The notes below the pieces were generated by a model, which saw only the letters and a list, made by a program, of their open reading frames with translations, was not told the origin of the DNA and searched no databases. 64,000 nucleotides of DNA. Source: Rhizobium sp. 007 (GTDB lineage Bacteria; Pseudomonadota; Alphaproteobacteria; Rhizobiales; Rhizobiaceae). The translations under genes and the position numbers were made by a program. This document shows, in pieces, positions 54,531 to 62,889 of this stretch. The stretch's first letter is position 1. Every line of letters begins with the position of its first letter. The stretch is from the NCBI RefSeq assembly GCF_015353075.1, contig NZ_CP064187.1, positions 1,798,001-1,862,000 on the forward strand, in the 5' to 3' direction.

Positions 54531-54854
54531 ATGTCGAACGATCCCGATATGCTCTTCAGAACGCTCGCCGATCCGACCCGGCGAGCTCTCTTCGAGCGGC
54601 TGTGCCGCGAGGGAGAAAAGACGGTCGGGGCCTTGACGGCCCGGGCCGGGGTCTCACAGCCGGTCGTCTCAAAGCATCTGGGGGTCCTGAAGCAGGCCGG
54701 GTTGGTGCGCGACCGACACGAAGGCCGCCATACGCACTATAGCGCGCAACTCGGCGCCCTGGCCCCGCTGATCGACTGGACAAGCCAGATGGCGGGCTTC
54801 TGGCAGAGCCGGTTCAACGACCTCGAAGATCTGCTCAAAAGGATGGACCAATGA
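54531..54854 (+). CDS. ArsR-family regulator (first gene of five-gene operon)
   Basis: A 107-residue winged-helix regulator. PDMLFRTLADPTRRALFERL, the recognition helix AGVSQPVVSKHLGVLKQAGL and the wing DRHEGRHTHYSAQLGAL are typical of the ArsR/SmtB subgroup that pairs with SRPBCC proteins. It has no metal-binding Cys pair. It overlaps the SRPBCC gene by ATGA. A promoter and two direct repeats lie just upstream, so autoregulation is likely. Confidence 0.93.
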   Translation: MSNDPDMLFRTLADPTRRALFERLCREGEKTVGALTARAGVSQPVVSKHLGVLKQAGLVRDRHEGRHTHYSAQLGALAPLIDWTSQMAGFWQSRFNDLEDLLKRMDQ

Positions 54855-55282
54855 ACAAAGCCGCGACCGAATCGCTTTCCGTCATTGTCGAACGGGAGAT
54901 TCCTTTTCCGCCGGAAAAGATCTGGCGCGCGCTCACGCAACCACACCTGATCGAGGAGTGGCTCATGAAGAACGACTTCAAGCCTGACGTAGGCCACCGT
55001 TTCAATCTTCGCGGAGACTGGGGCGGCGTGCTGGACTGCGAAGTCCTCGCCGTCGAGCCGAACAGAACACTATCCTACACTTGGAATTTTGCGCACAATG
55101 ATGCAGCCTTTAATCTGCAGAGCGTCGTGACCTTTACGCTCACCCCAACGAGCACGGGGACCCACCTGCGCATGGAGCAGTCGGGCTTCCAGCCGGATCA
55201 GAAGCAGGCTTACGGAGGCGCAAAGGCAGGGTGGCAGCAGTTCTTTGCAAACCTGGAGCAGGTCTTGACGCGGGCAGACTGA
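54851..55282 (+). CDS. SRPBCC-domain (AHSA1-like) protein
   Basis: A 143-residue START/Bet v1-like fold protein with a hydrophobic pocket. Landmarks are VEREIPFPPEKIWRALTQPH, LIEEWLMKNDFKPDVGHRFN, and the C-terminal helix AYGGAKAGWQQFFANLEQVL. AHSA1-like members are commonly encoded next to ArsR regulators. Ligand unknown. ATG 54851 is within the ArsR stop (ATGA). Confidence 0.9.
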   Translation: MNKAATESLSVIVEREIPFPPEKIWRALTQPHLIEEWLMKNDFKPDVGHRFNLRGDWGGVLDCEVLAVEPNRTLSYTWNFAHNDAAFNLQSVVTFTLTPTSTGTHLRMEQSGFQPDQKQAYGGAKAGWQQFFANLEQVLTRAD

Positions 55283-55326
55283 TGTTTTCCGTGTTGCGCT
55301 TCGGCTGATACTCAGAGGAGGTCCCA

Positions 55327-55554
55327 TTGAACTGGAATTATTGGATTCGGCAGTTCCACCGCTGGCTGTCTATCGCCTTTACGGCGACCGTGATCGCCAA
55401 CTTCGTCGCGATGGGATTGGGAGAACCTCCCGGCTGGGTCGTCTACTCGCCACTGCTGCCGCTATTCTTGCTCCTGTTTAGCGGTCTCTACATGTTCGTG
55501 CTGCCTTACGCCACGAAGTGGCGCAGCGCGCGAAGCGTCAGCGGGGAGGCATGA
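55327..55554 (+). CDS. Small two-helix membrane protein
   Basis: A 75-residue protein with two transmembrane helices (about residues 14-32 and 42-60): WLSIAFTATVIANFVAMGLG and PLLPLFLLLFSGLYMFVLPY. I choose TTG 55327 because GAGGAGG lies just upstream; no in-frame ATG fits. No family recognised. Its end overlaps the DUF1801 gene by ATGA, so it is co-translated with that gene. Confidence 0.7.
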   Translation: MNWNYWIRQFHRWLSIAFTATVIANFVAMGLGEPPGWVVYSPLLPLFLLLFSGLYMFVLPYATKWRSARSVSGEA

Positions 55555-56027
55555 ACACAATGGACCGCAAGACGCCCAGGAAGTCAGCGAAGGCCGCAAA
55601 CGAGGCCACAGCCAAACCGGCCTCCACAGAACCAGTCCTCCTCTCAGGCGGCAACCCTCAGATCGCCAAGGGTTACGGCGACGCCCCCGTGCAGACCTAC
55701 GTCGCGGCCATGCCGGGCTGGAAGAGCGGCGTCGGGCGCCGCCTCGACGCGCTCATCGAGCGCACCGTCCCCGGCGTGGACAAGGCGGTCAAATGGAACT
55801 CGCCCTTCTATGGTGTCGAGGACCATGTCTGGTTCCTCAGCTTTCATTGCTTCACGAAATACGTGAAAGTGACGTTCTTCCGCGGCACATCGCTTCGCCC
55901 TCTTCCGCCCGGCCGATCCAAGCACAAGGACGTGCGCTATCTCGACATCCATGAGGACGAACTGGACGAAGCTCAGTTCGCCGACTGGGTGAAGCAAGCC
56001 AGCCAGTTGCCCGGCGAACGACTGTGA
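55551..56027 (+). CDS. DUF1801 protein (first copy)
   Basis: A 158-residue protein with a DUF1801 (YdhG-like) core after a 25-residue basic extension. The core is VQTYVAAMPGWKSGVGRRLD then ALIERTVPGVDKAVKWNSPF, and ends KHKDVRYLDIHEDELDEAQF. The fold is SRPBCC-like or YdhG-like and the biochemical role is unknown. ATG 55551 has GGGGAGG upstream and overlaps the previous stop by ATGA. A second DUF1801 gene follows after 9 bp. Confidence 0.88.
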   Translation: MNTMDRKTPRKSAKAANEATAKPASTEPVLLSGGNPQIAKGYGDAPVQTYVAAMPGWKSGVGRRLDALIERTVPGVDKAVKWNSPFYGVEDHVWFLSFHCFTKYVKVTFFRGTSLRPLPPGRSKHKDVRYLDIHEDELDEAQFADWVKQASQLPGERL

Positions 56028-56036
56028 GCGACCACC

Positions 56037-56486
56037 ATGATGAAAGCGACAACCACCATGAAGACGAACGCCGTGAAGGAAGCAGAAGCCTCTCCGTCTC
56101 AACTGATCGATGCGAAAGTAGCGGCGCTGGGCGATTGGCGGGGCGAGACGCTCGCCCGGCTGCGAAGCCTCATCAAGAAGGCCGACCCCGAAGTGGTCGA
56201 GGAGGTAAAGTGGAGAAAGCCCTCGAACATGTTAGGGGTTCCCGTGTGGGAGCACGCCGGCATCATCTGCACCGGCGAGACCTATAAGAATGCCGTGAAG
56301 TTGACCTTCGCCAAGGGAGCCTCCTTGGAGGATCCCTCAGGCCTCTTCAACTCCAGCCTCGAAGGCAACACGAGGCGCGCCATCGATTTCCATGAGGGCG
56401 ACGAGATCGATGAAAAAGCGTTGGAGGCGCTCATTCGCGCCGCTGTGGCACTGAACACCTCGCAGAAGGCACCCAAGAGCGCTTGA
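56037..56486 (+). CDS. DUF1801 protein (second copy)
   Basis: A 149-residue DUF1801 protein. The core is LGDWRGETLARLRSLIKKAD, followed by PEVVEEVKWRKPSNMLGVPV and the ICTGETYKNAVKLTF strand; RRAIDFHEGDEIDEKALEAL is near the end. The two adjacent DUF1801 proteins are clearly different, so this is an old duplication. ATG 56037, 56040 and 56058 are all possible starts. It closes the five-gene operon. Confidence 0.88.
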   Translation: MMKATTTMKTNAVKEAEASPSQLIDAKVAALGDWRGETLARLRSLIKKADPEVVEEVKWRKPSNMLGVPVWEHAGIICTGETYKNAVKLTFAKGASLEDPSGLFNSSLEGNTRRAIDFHEGDEIDEKALEALIRAAVALNTSQKAPKSA

Positions 56487-56584
56487 GGAGCGGCGCATAG
56501 CGTCGCGCCCGGCTCTATATTCTTCAACCCATGGAACCTTGCGTCCCGCATCTGGGTTGAAAGGATTGAAAGGAGGCGCTGGCC

Positions 56585-56794
56585 ATGGATAATCCCTCGA
56601 AGCAACTCGCGGACGAATATATACGCCTGGGCGGCCATCGCCGGGCGGTGATCGACGATAACATCGTATCCACACGCTGCTGGGAAAAAGATACGCCCGA
56701 GGCCGCACAATTCTGGAAAGACCGTATAGACACCCTGGATGCCGCCAACCGCAGGCAGGTCGTATCCTTCCTGCCGACAATCAACAGGATCTGA
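56585..56794 (+). CDS. Small conserved-looking protein
   Basis: A 69-residue hydrophilic protein: MDNPSKQLADEYIRLGGHRR, AVIDDNIVSTRCWEKDTPEA and RQVVSFLPTINRI. No signal peptide or membrane segment and no known family recognised. An AGGAGG lies 7-12 nt before ATG 56585, a strong ribosome site, which supports it as a real gene. Confidence 0.6.
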   Translation: MDNPSKQLADEYIRLGGHRRAVIDDNIVSTRCWEKDTPEAAQFWKDRIDTLDAANRRQVVSFLPTINRI

Positions 56795-56830
56795 TCGCCG
56801 GCCGGCACAGTCTTGCAAAGGCGGCCGATC

Positions 56831-57281
56831 ATGTCGAACAGCGCCAAGACCGGCAGCACGGACGCGTTTAACTGGCATCAGCCGCACACGCTTCGGTAAA
56901 TCGGTCGAAAGCCAAGCGCAGATCGATGATGCTGCGAAGGAAGCTTCCGCAGCAGCGGGCGATGGCGGAGCGCTCAATGTCTATCGCCTGGTCCCGGTCG
57001 CCGCCGCCAACGATCTAAACTGGCAAAATTCACCCGCACAGGGCGAGATCGTGGTCGAAGCCCGCACGGCAGGCGATGCCAGCATCGTCGCCGCAAGCTG
57101 CGAACTCGATTCTCATGGAGGTCGATTCAGCGCCGCCGAAGACGTTACCACGATGAACGCCAGCGCCTTCCGCAACGACAAGCTCTATACCGTCGTCGAG
57201 ATCGAGCACGGCAGGCGCTTAGAGCGCGGCGTTATCGAAGGCGACATCGCCGTCGACAACATCCGCCCGGCGCAGGCCTGA
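56831..57281 (+). pseudogene. Conserved hypothetical gene with a probable 1-nt frame break
   Basis: ATG 56831 opens MSNSAKTGSTDA, then runs to a stop after 22 residues. If one T is removed from TTT at 56867-56869 the frame joins LTGISRTRFGKSVESQAQID then LNVYRLVPVAAANDLNWQNS and continues to the stop at 57281; the corrected length is an exact 149 codons plus stop. The downstream frame has no ATG, GTG or TTG of its own for over 240 bp. VEARTAGDASIVAASCELD and EDVTTMNASAFRNDKLYTVV look protein-like. So this is either a frameshifted gene or a sequence error. Function unknown. Confidence 0.55.
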
Positions 57282-57282
57282 C

Positions 57283-58040
57283 TCAGTTCCGCAGCCGATA
57301 TCCCGTCTTGAAAATCCAGCCAAGTGTCGCAAGGCAGATCGCCAGGAACATGGTGATCATCCCAAGGCTGAGCAACGGATTGACGTCGGCGATGCCGTAG
57401 AAGCTCCAACGGAAACCGCTCACCAGATAGAGCACCGGATTGAAGTGGCTGACGGCCTGCCAGAAGGGCGGCAGCATGTTGATCGAATAGAAGCTGCCGC
57501 CAAGGAAGGTCAGCGGCGGCACCACGAGCATCGGGATCAGGTTCAACTGCTCGAAGTTGCCTGCCCATATGCCGATCATGAAGCCGAACAGGCTGAAAGT
57601 GACCGCCGTCAGCAGGAAGAACAGGATCATCATGAAGGGATGCTCGATCCTGACCTCCACGAAGGCATTGGCCGTCAGAAGGATAATGAGCCCGATCAGC
57701 AGCCCCTTGGTGGCCGCAGCTCCCACATAGCCGAGCAGGATCTCCGTCATCGCAACCGGCGCTGACAGCACCTCGTAGATCGTGCCGGTGAATTTCGGAA
57801 AATAGATGCCGAAGGAACCGTTGCCGATGCATTGCCCGAGCAGCGTCAGCATGATGAGCCCCGGCGTGATGAAGGCGCCGTAGGAAACGCCTTCCACCTC
57901 TTGGATGCGCGAGCCGATCGCCGCGCCGAAGACGATGAAATAGAGCGAGGTGGAAATCACCGGCGAGAAGACGCTCTGCAGCAGCGTGCGGCGCGTGCGC
58001 GCCATTTCGAAGAAATAGATCGACTTGATGGCTTCGAAGT

Positions 58041-58044
<4 letters not shown>
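57283..58044 (-). CDS. ABC-2 type transporter permease
   Basis: A 253-residue permease of the ABC-2 (NodJ/DrrB-like) class with six transmembrane helices. [20 protein letters not shown] then [20 protein letters not shown] begins it, and [20 protein letters not shown] plus [20 protein letters not shown] are the conserved end blocks. It should export a drug, polysaccharide or lipid with the ATPase encoded just upstream, which it overlaps by 4 bp (ATGA). Confidence 0.92.
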
Positions 58045-58967
<923 letters not shown>

Positions 58968-59071
58968 TGCGGATTTCTTGAGTATTTCCTCGTTTTTCGT
59001 CCGCTATATAGCCCCTTTGTTACACTTTGACATCCTGCCGGCGCTGAACAGACTATTCAGCGAAAGCATCT

Positions 59072-59893
59072 TTATGCGTAGATGCTGATGAGGAACCGCG
59101 CCGCAGTGACGATCAGGAAGATGCCGAAGCCGATCTCCAATTGACGCTTGCTCATCCGGTGGGCGAGCCGCGCGCCGATCGGCGCGATATACATCGTCAG
59201 CGGAATAATGAACACCACGGCGATCCAGTTGATGAAGCCGGTCGAAAACGGTGGCAGGCCCGATACACCCCAACCGGCCCAGACATAGCCGAACAATCCG
59301 GGCAGCGAGATCAGCACGCCAACGCCTGCAGACGTCGCCACCGCCTGGTGCATCGGCCGCGAATAGAGCGTCATGAAGGTATTGTTGAGAACGCCGCCGC
59401 CGATCCCCATCAGGCCGGAAAGAATACCGATGCCCGTCCCGACCAGGAACTTGAATGGATTACCCGGCAAGTCGCTGCCGAGCCGCCAGCTCGCGCGGTT
59501 GAAAATCATGCGGAAGGCGACGAGCAGCGCGACGGCTGCAAAGATCAATCGCAAGGTCACGCTCGACGCTTCAGAGGCAATCACCGCCGCGATAATCGCG
59601 CCGAGCGGCACGGCGATGATCCAACCGCTCAGGAGCTTCTGGTCGACCGCCCCGTGACTGCGATGCGCCATATAGGACCTGAGCGACGTCGGAACGATGA
59701 TCGCAAGCGAGGTGCCGACCGACAGGTGCATGCGCACCGCCTCCGGCACATCGAGCCAGCCGAACACCTGATAAAAGACTGGAACGAGGATCGCGCCGCC
59801 GCCGATGCCGAAGAGACCGGCAAGCAGGCCCGCAACCGCGCCCGCAGCCGCCAGCATCAGTGCAAAAAGGGCAAGCTCCGAAACAGCCGGCAT
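59072..59893 (-). CDS. TauE/SafE-family permease
   Basis: A 273-residue integral membrane protein with about eight helices. LAAAGAVAGLLAGLFGIGGG, then AILVPVFYQVFGWLDVPEAV opens it, the family repeat GTGIGILSGLMGIGGGVLNN is central, and FGIFLIVTAARFLISIYA ends it. Members export sulfite, sulfoacetate or other organosulfur anions. A link to the ssu operon 15 kb away is tempting but not shown. ATG 59893 has GGAG upstream; TTG 59914 is possible. Confidence 0.9.
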   Translation of the reverse strand: MPAVSELALFALMLAAAGAVAGLLAGLFGIGGGAILVPVFYQVFGWLDVPEAVRMHLSVGTSLAIIVPTSLRSYMAHRSHGAVDQKLLSGWIIAVPLGAIIAAVIASEASSVTLRLIFAAVALLVAFRMIFNRASWRLGSDLPGNPFKFLVGTGIGILSGLMGIGGGVLNNTFMTLYSRPMHQAVATSAGVGVLISLPGLFGYVWAGWGVSGLPPFSTGFINWIAVVFIIPLTMYIAPIGARLAHRMSKRQLEIGFGIFLIVTAARFLISIYA

Positions 59894-60092
59894 CGCGATC
59901 TCCCCACCTTCCAAGCAGGCCGGATCACGGAAAAGAAAATCAGCCGCAGGTTTTATTTGTCATCAAGCGGTGATCTTCTTCGCAGATAAGAAGTGTCGAG
60001 GCAAGCAACGGCTTCCGCGCCGCCGCCCATTCCTTTGCGGAACCGTTTCCAGGGCGCTCGTTACGTCCGATTTTCGCTGCCTCGCGTATAGT

Positions 60093-60192
60093 AAGCAGTC
60101 ATTGCCAGTCACGAAATCCTAAGAATCCGGCCTCGCGTTCCCCTGCCCGGCCGGCCCAGCTTGAGCCGGCTCCTGGGCCGGCTTTCTTTTTT
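60093..60192 (+). ncRNA. Candidate small RNA with orphan terminator
   Basis: A strong plus-strand terminator (60150-60192) has no plus-strand gene before it for more than 2.9 kb; all nearby genes (TauE, ABC, VOC) read leftwards. The most economical reading is a short RNA of about 100 nt. TATAGT at 60087-60092 may be its -10, but I see no convincing -35, so the 5' end is approximate. Confidence 0.4.
60150..60192 (+). terminator. Strong orphan plus-strand terminator
   Basis: GCCGGCCCAG (60150-60159) pairs with CTGGGCCGGC (60173-60182), followed by TTTCTTTTTT. The inner loop GAGCCGGCTC can also pair with itself. The minus-strand side has no U-tract, so it works only rightwards. Confidence 0.85.
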
Positions 60193-60231
60193 CGTCTAAA
60201 AGCATCCGATTCCTGCCATACCGCAGTGAAA

Positions 60232-60582
60232 TTACGCATGCCTCAGGATATTCACCAGGCGGCCGAAAGGGTCGCGCACGTAAAACCGCCGCACCCCCCA
60301 AGGCTCGCTCGCCGGACCATATTCCACCACGATACCTTCGCGGATGACCCGCTGATAGACCTCATCGAGATTGTCGACTTCGATAGAGAGGTCGGGCACA
60401 GCCGTTCCGGAGCCACCTTCGGTCGCAAAGCTGACCTGCGGCCCCGCGCTCGCATCCGCCGCATAAGTTACGATCCATCCATGATCCATGACGACATCCA
60501 TGCCGAGGATGCCTTGATAGAAAGCCTTGGCGGCTTCTATATCGGAAACCGCAATGTTCGCGACAATGCGTTTGACGGTCAT
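60232..60582 (-). CDS. VOC-family (glyoxalase-fold) protein
   Basis: A 116-residue vicinal-oxygen-chelate fold protein made of two beta-alpha-beta-beta-beta modules. IVANIAVSDIEAAKAFYQGI then LGMDVVMDHGWIVTY is the first and SIEVDNLDEVYQRVIREGIV then VRRFYVRDPFGRLVNIL is the second. The metal ligand pattern is partly degraded, so it may be a binding rather than catalytic protein (bleomycin-resistance-like). Substrate unknown. ATG 60582 has GGAGGAC upstream. Confidence 0.88.
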   Translation of the reverse strand: MTVKRIVANIAVSDIEAAKAFYQGILGMDVVMDHGWIVTYAADASAGPQVSFATEGGSGTAVPDLSIEVDNLDEVYQRVIREGIVVEYGPASEPWGVRRFYVRDPFGRLVNILRHA

Positions 60583-60875
60583 GTCGTCCTCCCTGGTAGC
60601 GTGCCATGGGACAATACTTACGGTCGCAATGGTGGGATGTAATTTGGTCGCCTATGCGGCAGCCGGTCAGCTAAGCTGCCTCTAGTGGGCAACGTCTGCG
60701 TTTTGGCGCAAAGCGGAAGGGTTTGTTTTTCCGACGATGGCTGATCTCGGTTAAAATCGTACAGCGTGGGGCCTCAGTAATTTTACCTCAACAACAGATC
60801 GATCCGGTGTCGGATTGGCAAAGCCTCGTACGTCCTTAGGATCGTTAATTCCATCAATTCAAAAGGATCACGACC
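60583..60875. promoter_or_regulatory. Promoter region between VOC and SRPBCC genes
   Basis: A 293-bp gap between divergent genes. AAGGATCA just before ATG 60876 is the ribosome site of the SRPBCC gene. I find no convincing repeat, RNA or coding frame; no ArsR partner gene is present for the SRPBCC gene. Confidence 0.35.
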
Positions 60876-61319
60876 ATGCCGAACACCATACGCTTGCATC
60901 GCGTCCTGGCAACCAGCCCGGAGAAGGTCTATCGCGCGTTTCTCGAAGCGGATGCGCTCGCCAAGTGGCTCCCCCCTAACGGCTTTACCTGCACTGTGCA
61001 TCACTTTGAACCGACAGTCGGCGGAAAGTTCAAAATGTCCTTCCGGAACTTTACAACGGGCAAAAGCCACGCATTTGGTGGCGAATATGTCGAGCTCGCC
61101 CCAGGCGAACGCCTGCGCTACACGGACAAATTCGACGACCCCAACCTGCCTGGCGAAATGGAAGTCGCTGTGACCTTGAAGAAAGTTTCGGTCGGGACCG
61201 AGCTGGAGATAACGCAGGCAGGCGTGCCCGACGTTATTCCACCAGAGGCGTGTTACCTCGGTTGGCAGGAGTCGCTGCGAAACCTGGCACGGCTCGTCGA
61301 GCCGGAGATCAATGAGTAG
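60876..61319 (+). CDS. SRPBCC-domain protein without ArsR partner
   Basis: A 147-residue START/Bet v1-like (AHSA1-type) protein. IRLHRVLATSPEKVYRAFLE, KWLPPNGFTCTVHHFEPTVG and GWQESLRNLARLVEPEI are the conserved N-terminal, middle and C-terminal segments. It differs from the SRPBCC protein at 54851-55282 and stands alone, without a regulator next to it. Ligand unknown. ATG 60876 has AAGGATC upstream. Confidence 0.88.
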   Translation: MPNTIRLHRVLATSPEKVYRAFLEADALAKWLPPNGFTCTVHHFEPTVGGKFKMSFRNFTTGKSHAFGGEYVELAPGERLRYTDKFDDPNLPGEMEVAVTLKKVSVGTELEITQAGVPDVIPPEACYLGWQESLRNLARLVEPEINE

Positions 61320-61488
61320 CACTCAGGATCGAGCAAAGGTTGTCGGGATCGGATCGCGTTGACGATCTTCGCGATCCGGTCTGAGAATACGCTTTAAGTC
61401 GGCATTGCCAATGCGAGCGCTCCGCCTGGCTCTTGGCGCCAAGCTGCCATCCGCTACCCACCTGCCCCGCATCGGTCGCCCACCAGGT

Positions 61489-62778
61489 TTAATTGCAATA
61501 AACCCTGCCGCCTTTGCGGGATCTGAGATCGAAGTGAAAATGGTTCCAGTGCTCCGGGTTGCTGCCGGGACCGAGCACGGTGTTGAAATACCGGCAGCTG
61601 TCGGAGCGCACGGCCTTGAGTAGCCTGCCCTCGCGGAACGAGAAGAGGCCCTTCCTGCGCACGTCGATCTGGTGGCCGTTCTTCAGCACGAACTTGCCGA
61701 CGTCGATCGCGTTGCCGCGTGCGTGTTCGGACATCGGATTGTATCTCTGGCGGCTGTTGTTCATGCGCCGGCAGGAATAGCCGCCGAGCGGCTGGATCGT
61801 CTTGACGCCAGACCAGTAGCGAAAGCGGGCCGATGGCGCGAGTTCGTTCTTCACCCATTTGGCGAAGGCAAGCGTCACCTGGCAGTTCAGCGTCACCGCA
61901 GGCCTCACGCCGATATTGCCGGAAAGCCCCTGCAGCGAGACCGGATAAGGCACCTGGCAGGACGGGCCGTCGTTGATCGCCGGCTTATCGGTGAAGATCA
62001 CGCCCATGCGCTTCAGCTCACGGCGGCAGGCAAGCTCGGAGGCCGGCATCACGTTCGGGTCCGGGGCGACGGGCCGGCTCATCATCGGGTCGTTCGGCCT
62101 GAGCATCGCCACTTCCTGGCTCTCGTCCTCTTCGGGAACGCGCGACGGCTCGATCACCGAACTGCCGTCGTTCCACACGGGGGCACGGCTCATCTCGGTT
62201 TGTGCGGCGGGCCGCGGCATTGCCGTCCGGTTCAATTGCGTCGGATTGTCGGTGCCGATCCCGTCGACCACAGGTTCAGCCGAATTTCCTTCGGCGATCT
62301 GCATCTGCTGTTCCTGCGCCAGCCCGACGACGGGTTCCGCGCCAAGCTCCGCATCCATGTTGACGCCACCGGAAGGCACTGCAAGCTGCTGGGTGCCGCC
62401 CCAGTTCCGCGGCTGCCCCTGCCCTTGCGCCAGTCCCTCATCGCTGTCGATCATCGGCAGCTTCTTCGGCATCGGCTGGCTGCCCGCGCGCGCAGAATGC
62501 CCGGCGCCTGCAAGGTTCGGCGTGTCGAGATAATCGATCGAGCCTTCCGTGTTTGAAACCGGTGCGTTGGAAACGGGATAGGAGGGCTGGGCATCGGCGG
62601 GCGCCATGCGCTTCGCGCCTTGCCCCGGCATAGGCGAGATCGAACTCACCTTGGTGCCCCGGTCGATGCTTGCCGGCGGTATCATGCCGTCGCTGATGGA
62701 ACAGGTCGCGAGGGTGGTGGATATCAGGACCGGCAGCGCGACGCGCCGCAAAAGGGAGGTAGACACAATACTCTCCAT
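61489..62778 (-). CDS. Extensin-like lipoprotein
   Basis: A 429-residue protein with a lipoprotein signal (hydrophobic run ending LATC, lipid Cys26). Residues 27-240 are low complexity and rich in Pro, Gln and Ala. The C-terminal ~190 residues match the extensin-like/M15-type domain: ACRRELKRMGVIF, LNCQVTLAFAKWVKNELAPS, ARGNAIDVGKFVLKNGHQ and NPEHWNHFHFDL. His and Asp residues in the last blocks suggest zinc and a peptidase fold acting on cell-wall peptides. Activity is unproven. It stands alone; ATG 62778 has GGGAGCG upstream. Confidence 0.85.
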   Translation of the reverse strand: MESIVSTSLLRRVALPVLISTTLATCSISDGMIPPASIDRGTKVSSISPMPGQGAKRMAPADAQPSYPVSNAPVSNTEGSIDYLDTPNLAGAGHSARAGSQPMPKKLPMIDSDEGLAQGQGQPRNWGGTQQLAVPSGGVNMDAELGAEPVVGLAQEQQMQIAEGNSAEPVVDGIGTDNPTQLNRTAMPRPAAQTEMSRAPVWNDGSSVIEPSRVPEEDESQEVAMLRPNDPMMSRPVAPDPNVMPASELACRRELKRMGVIFTDKPAINDGPSCQVPYPVSLQGLSGNIGVRPAVTLNCQVTLAFAKWVKNELAPSARFRYWSGVKTIQPLGGYSCRRMNNSRQRYNPMSEHARGNAIDVGKFVLKNGHQIDVRRKGLFSFREGRLLKAVRSDSCRYFNTVLGPGSNPEHWNHFHFDLRSRKGGRVYCN

Positions 62779-62856
62779 CGCTCCCGCAGCCCTGCTTGCA
62801 TTGAAGAATTTGACTCGAATTTAGCTAAAAACGATGAATGAAAGCTTACCCTTGGG

Positions 62857-62884
62857 AGTGGAGCCGGGCGAGCCCGGCTCCACT
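62857..62884 (-). terminator. Perfect hairpin after chemoreceptor gene
   Basis: AGTGGAGCCGGGC (62857-62869) pairs with GCCCGGCTCCACT (62872-62884), perfect over 13 bp (about 11 bp once a normal loop is allowed). It lies 5 bp after the chemoreceptor stop. On minus it is followed by CCCAAGGG, so no U-tract. Confidence 0.65.
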
Positions 62885-62889
62885 GCTGA

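Noticed and set aside
60783..61322. A 179-codon minus-strand frame opposite the SRPBCC gene
   Set aside because: Antisense shadow of a clear SRPBCC protein; no family motif.
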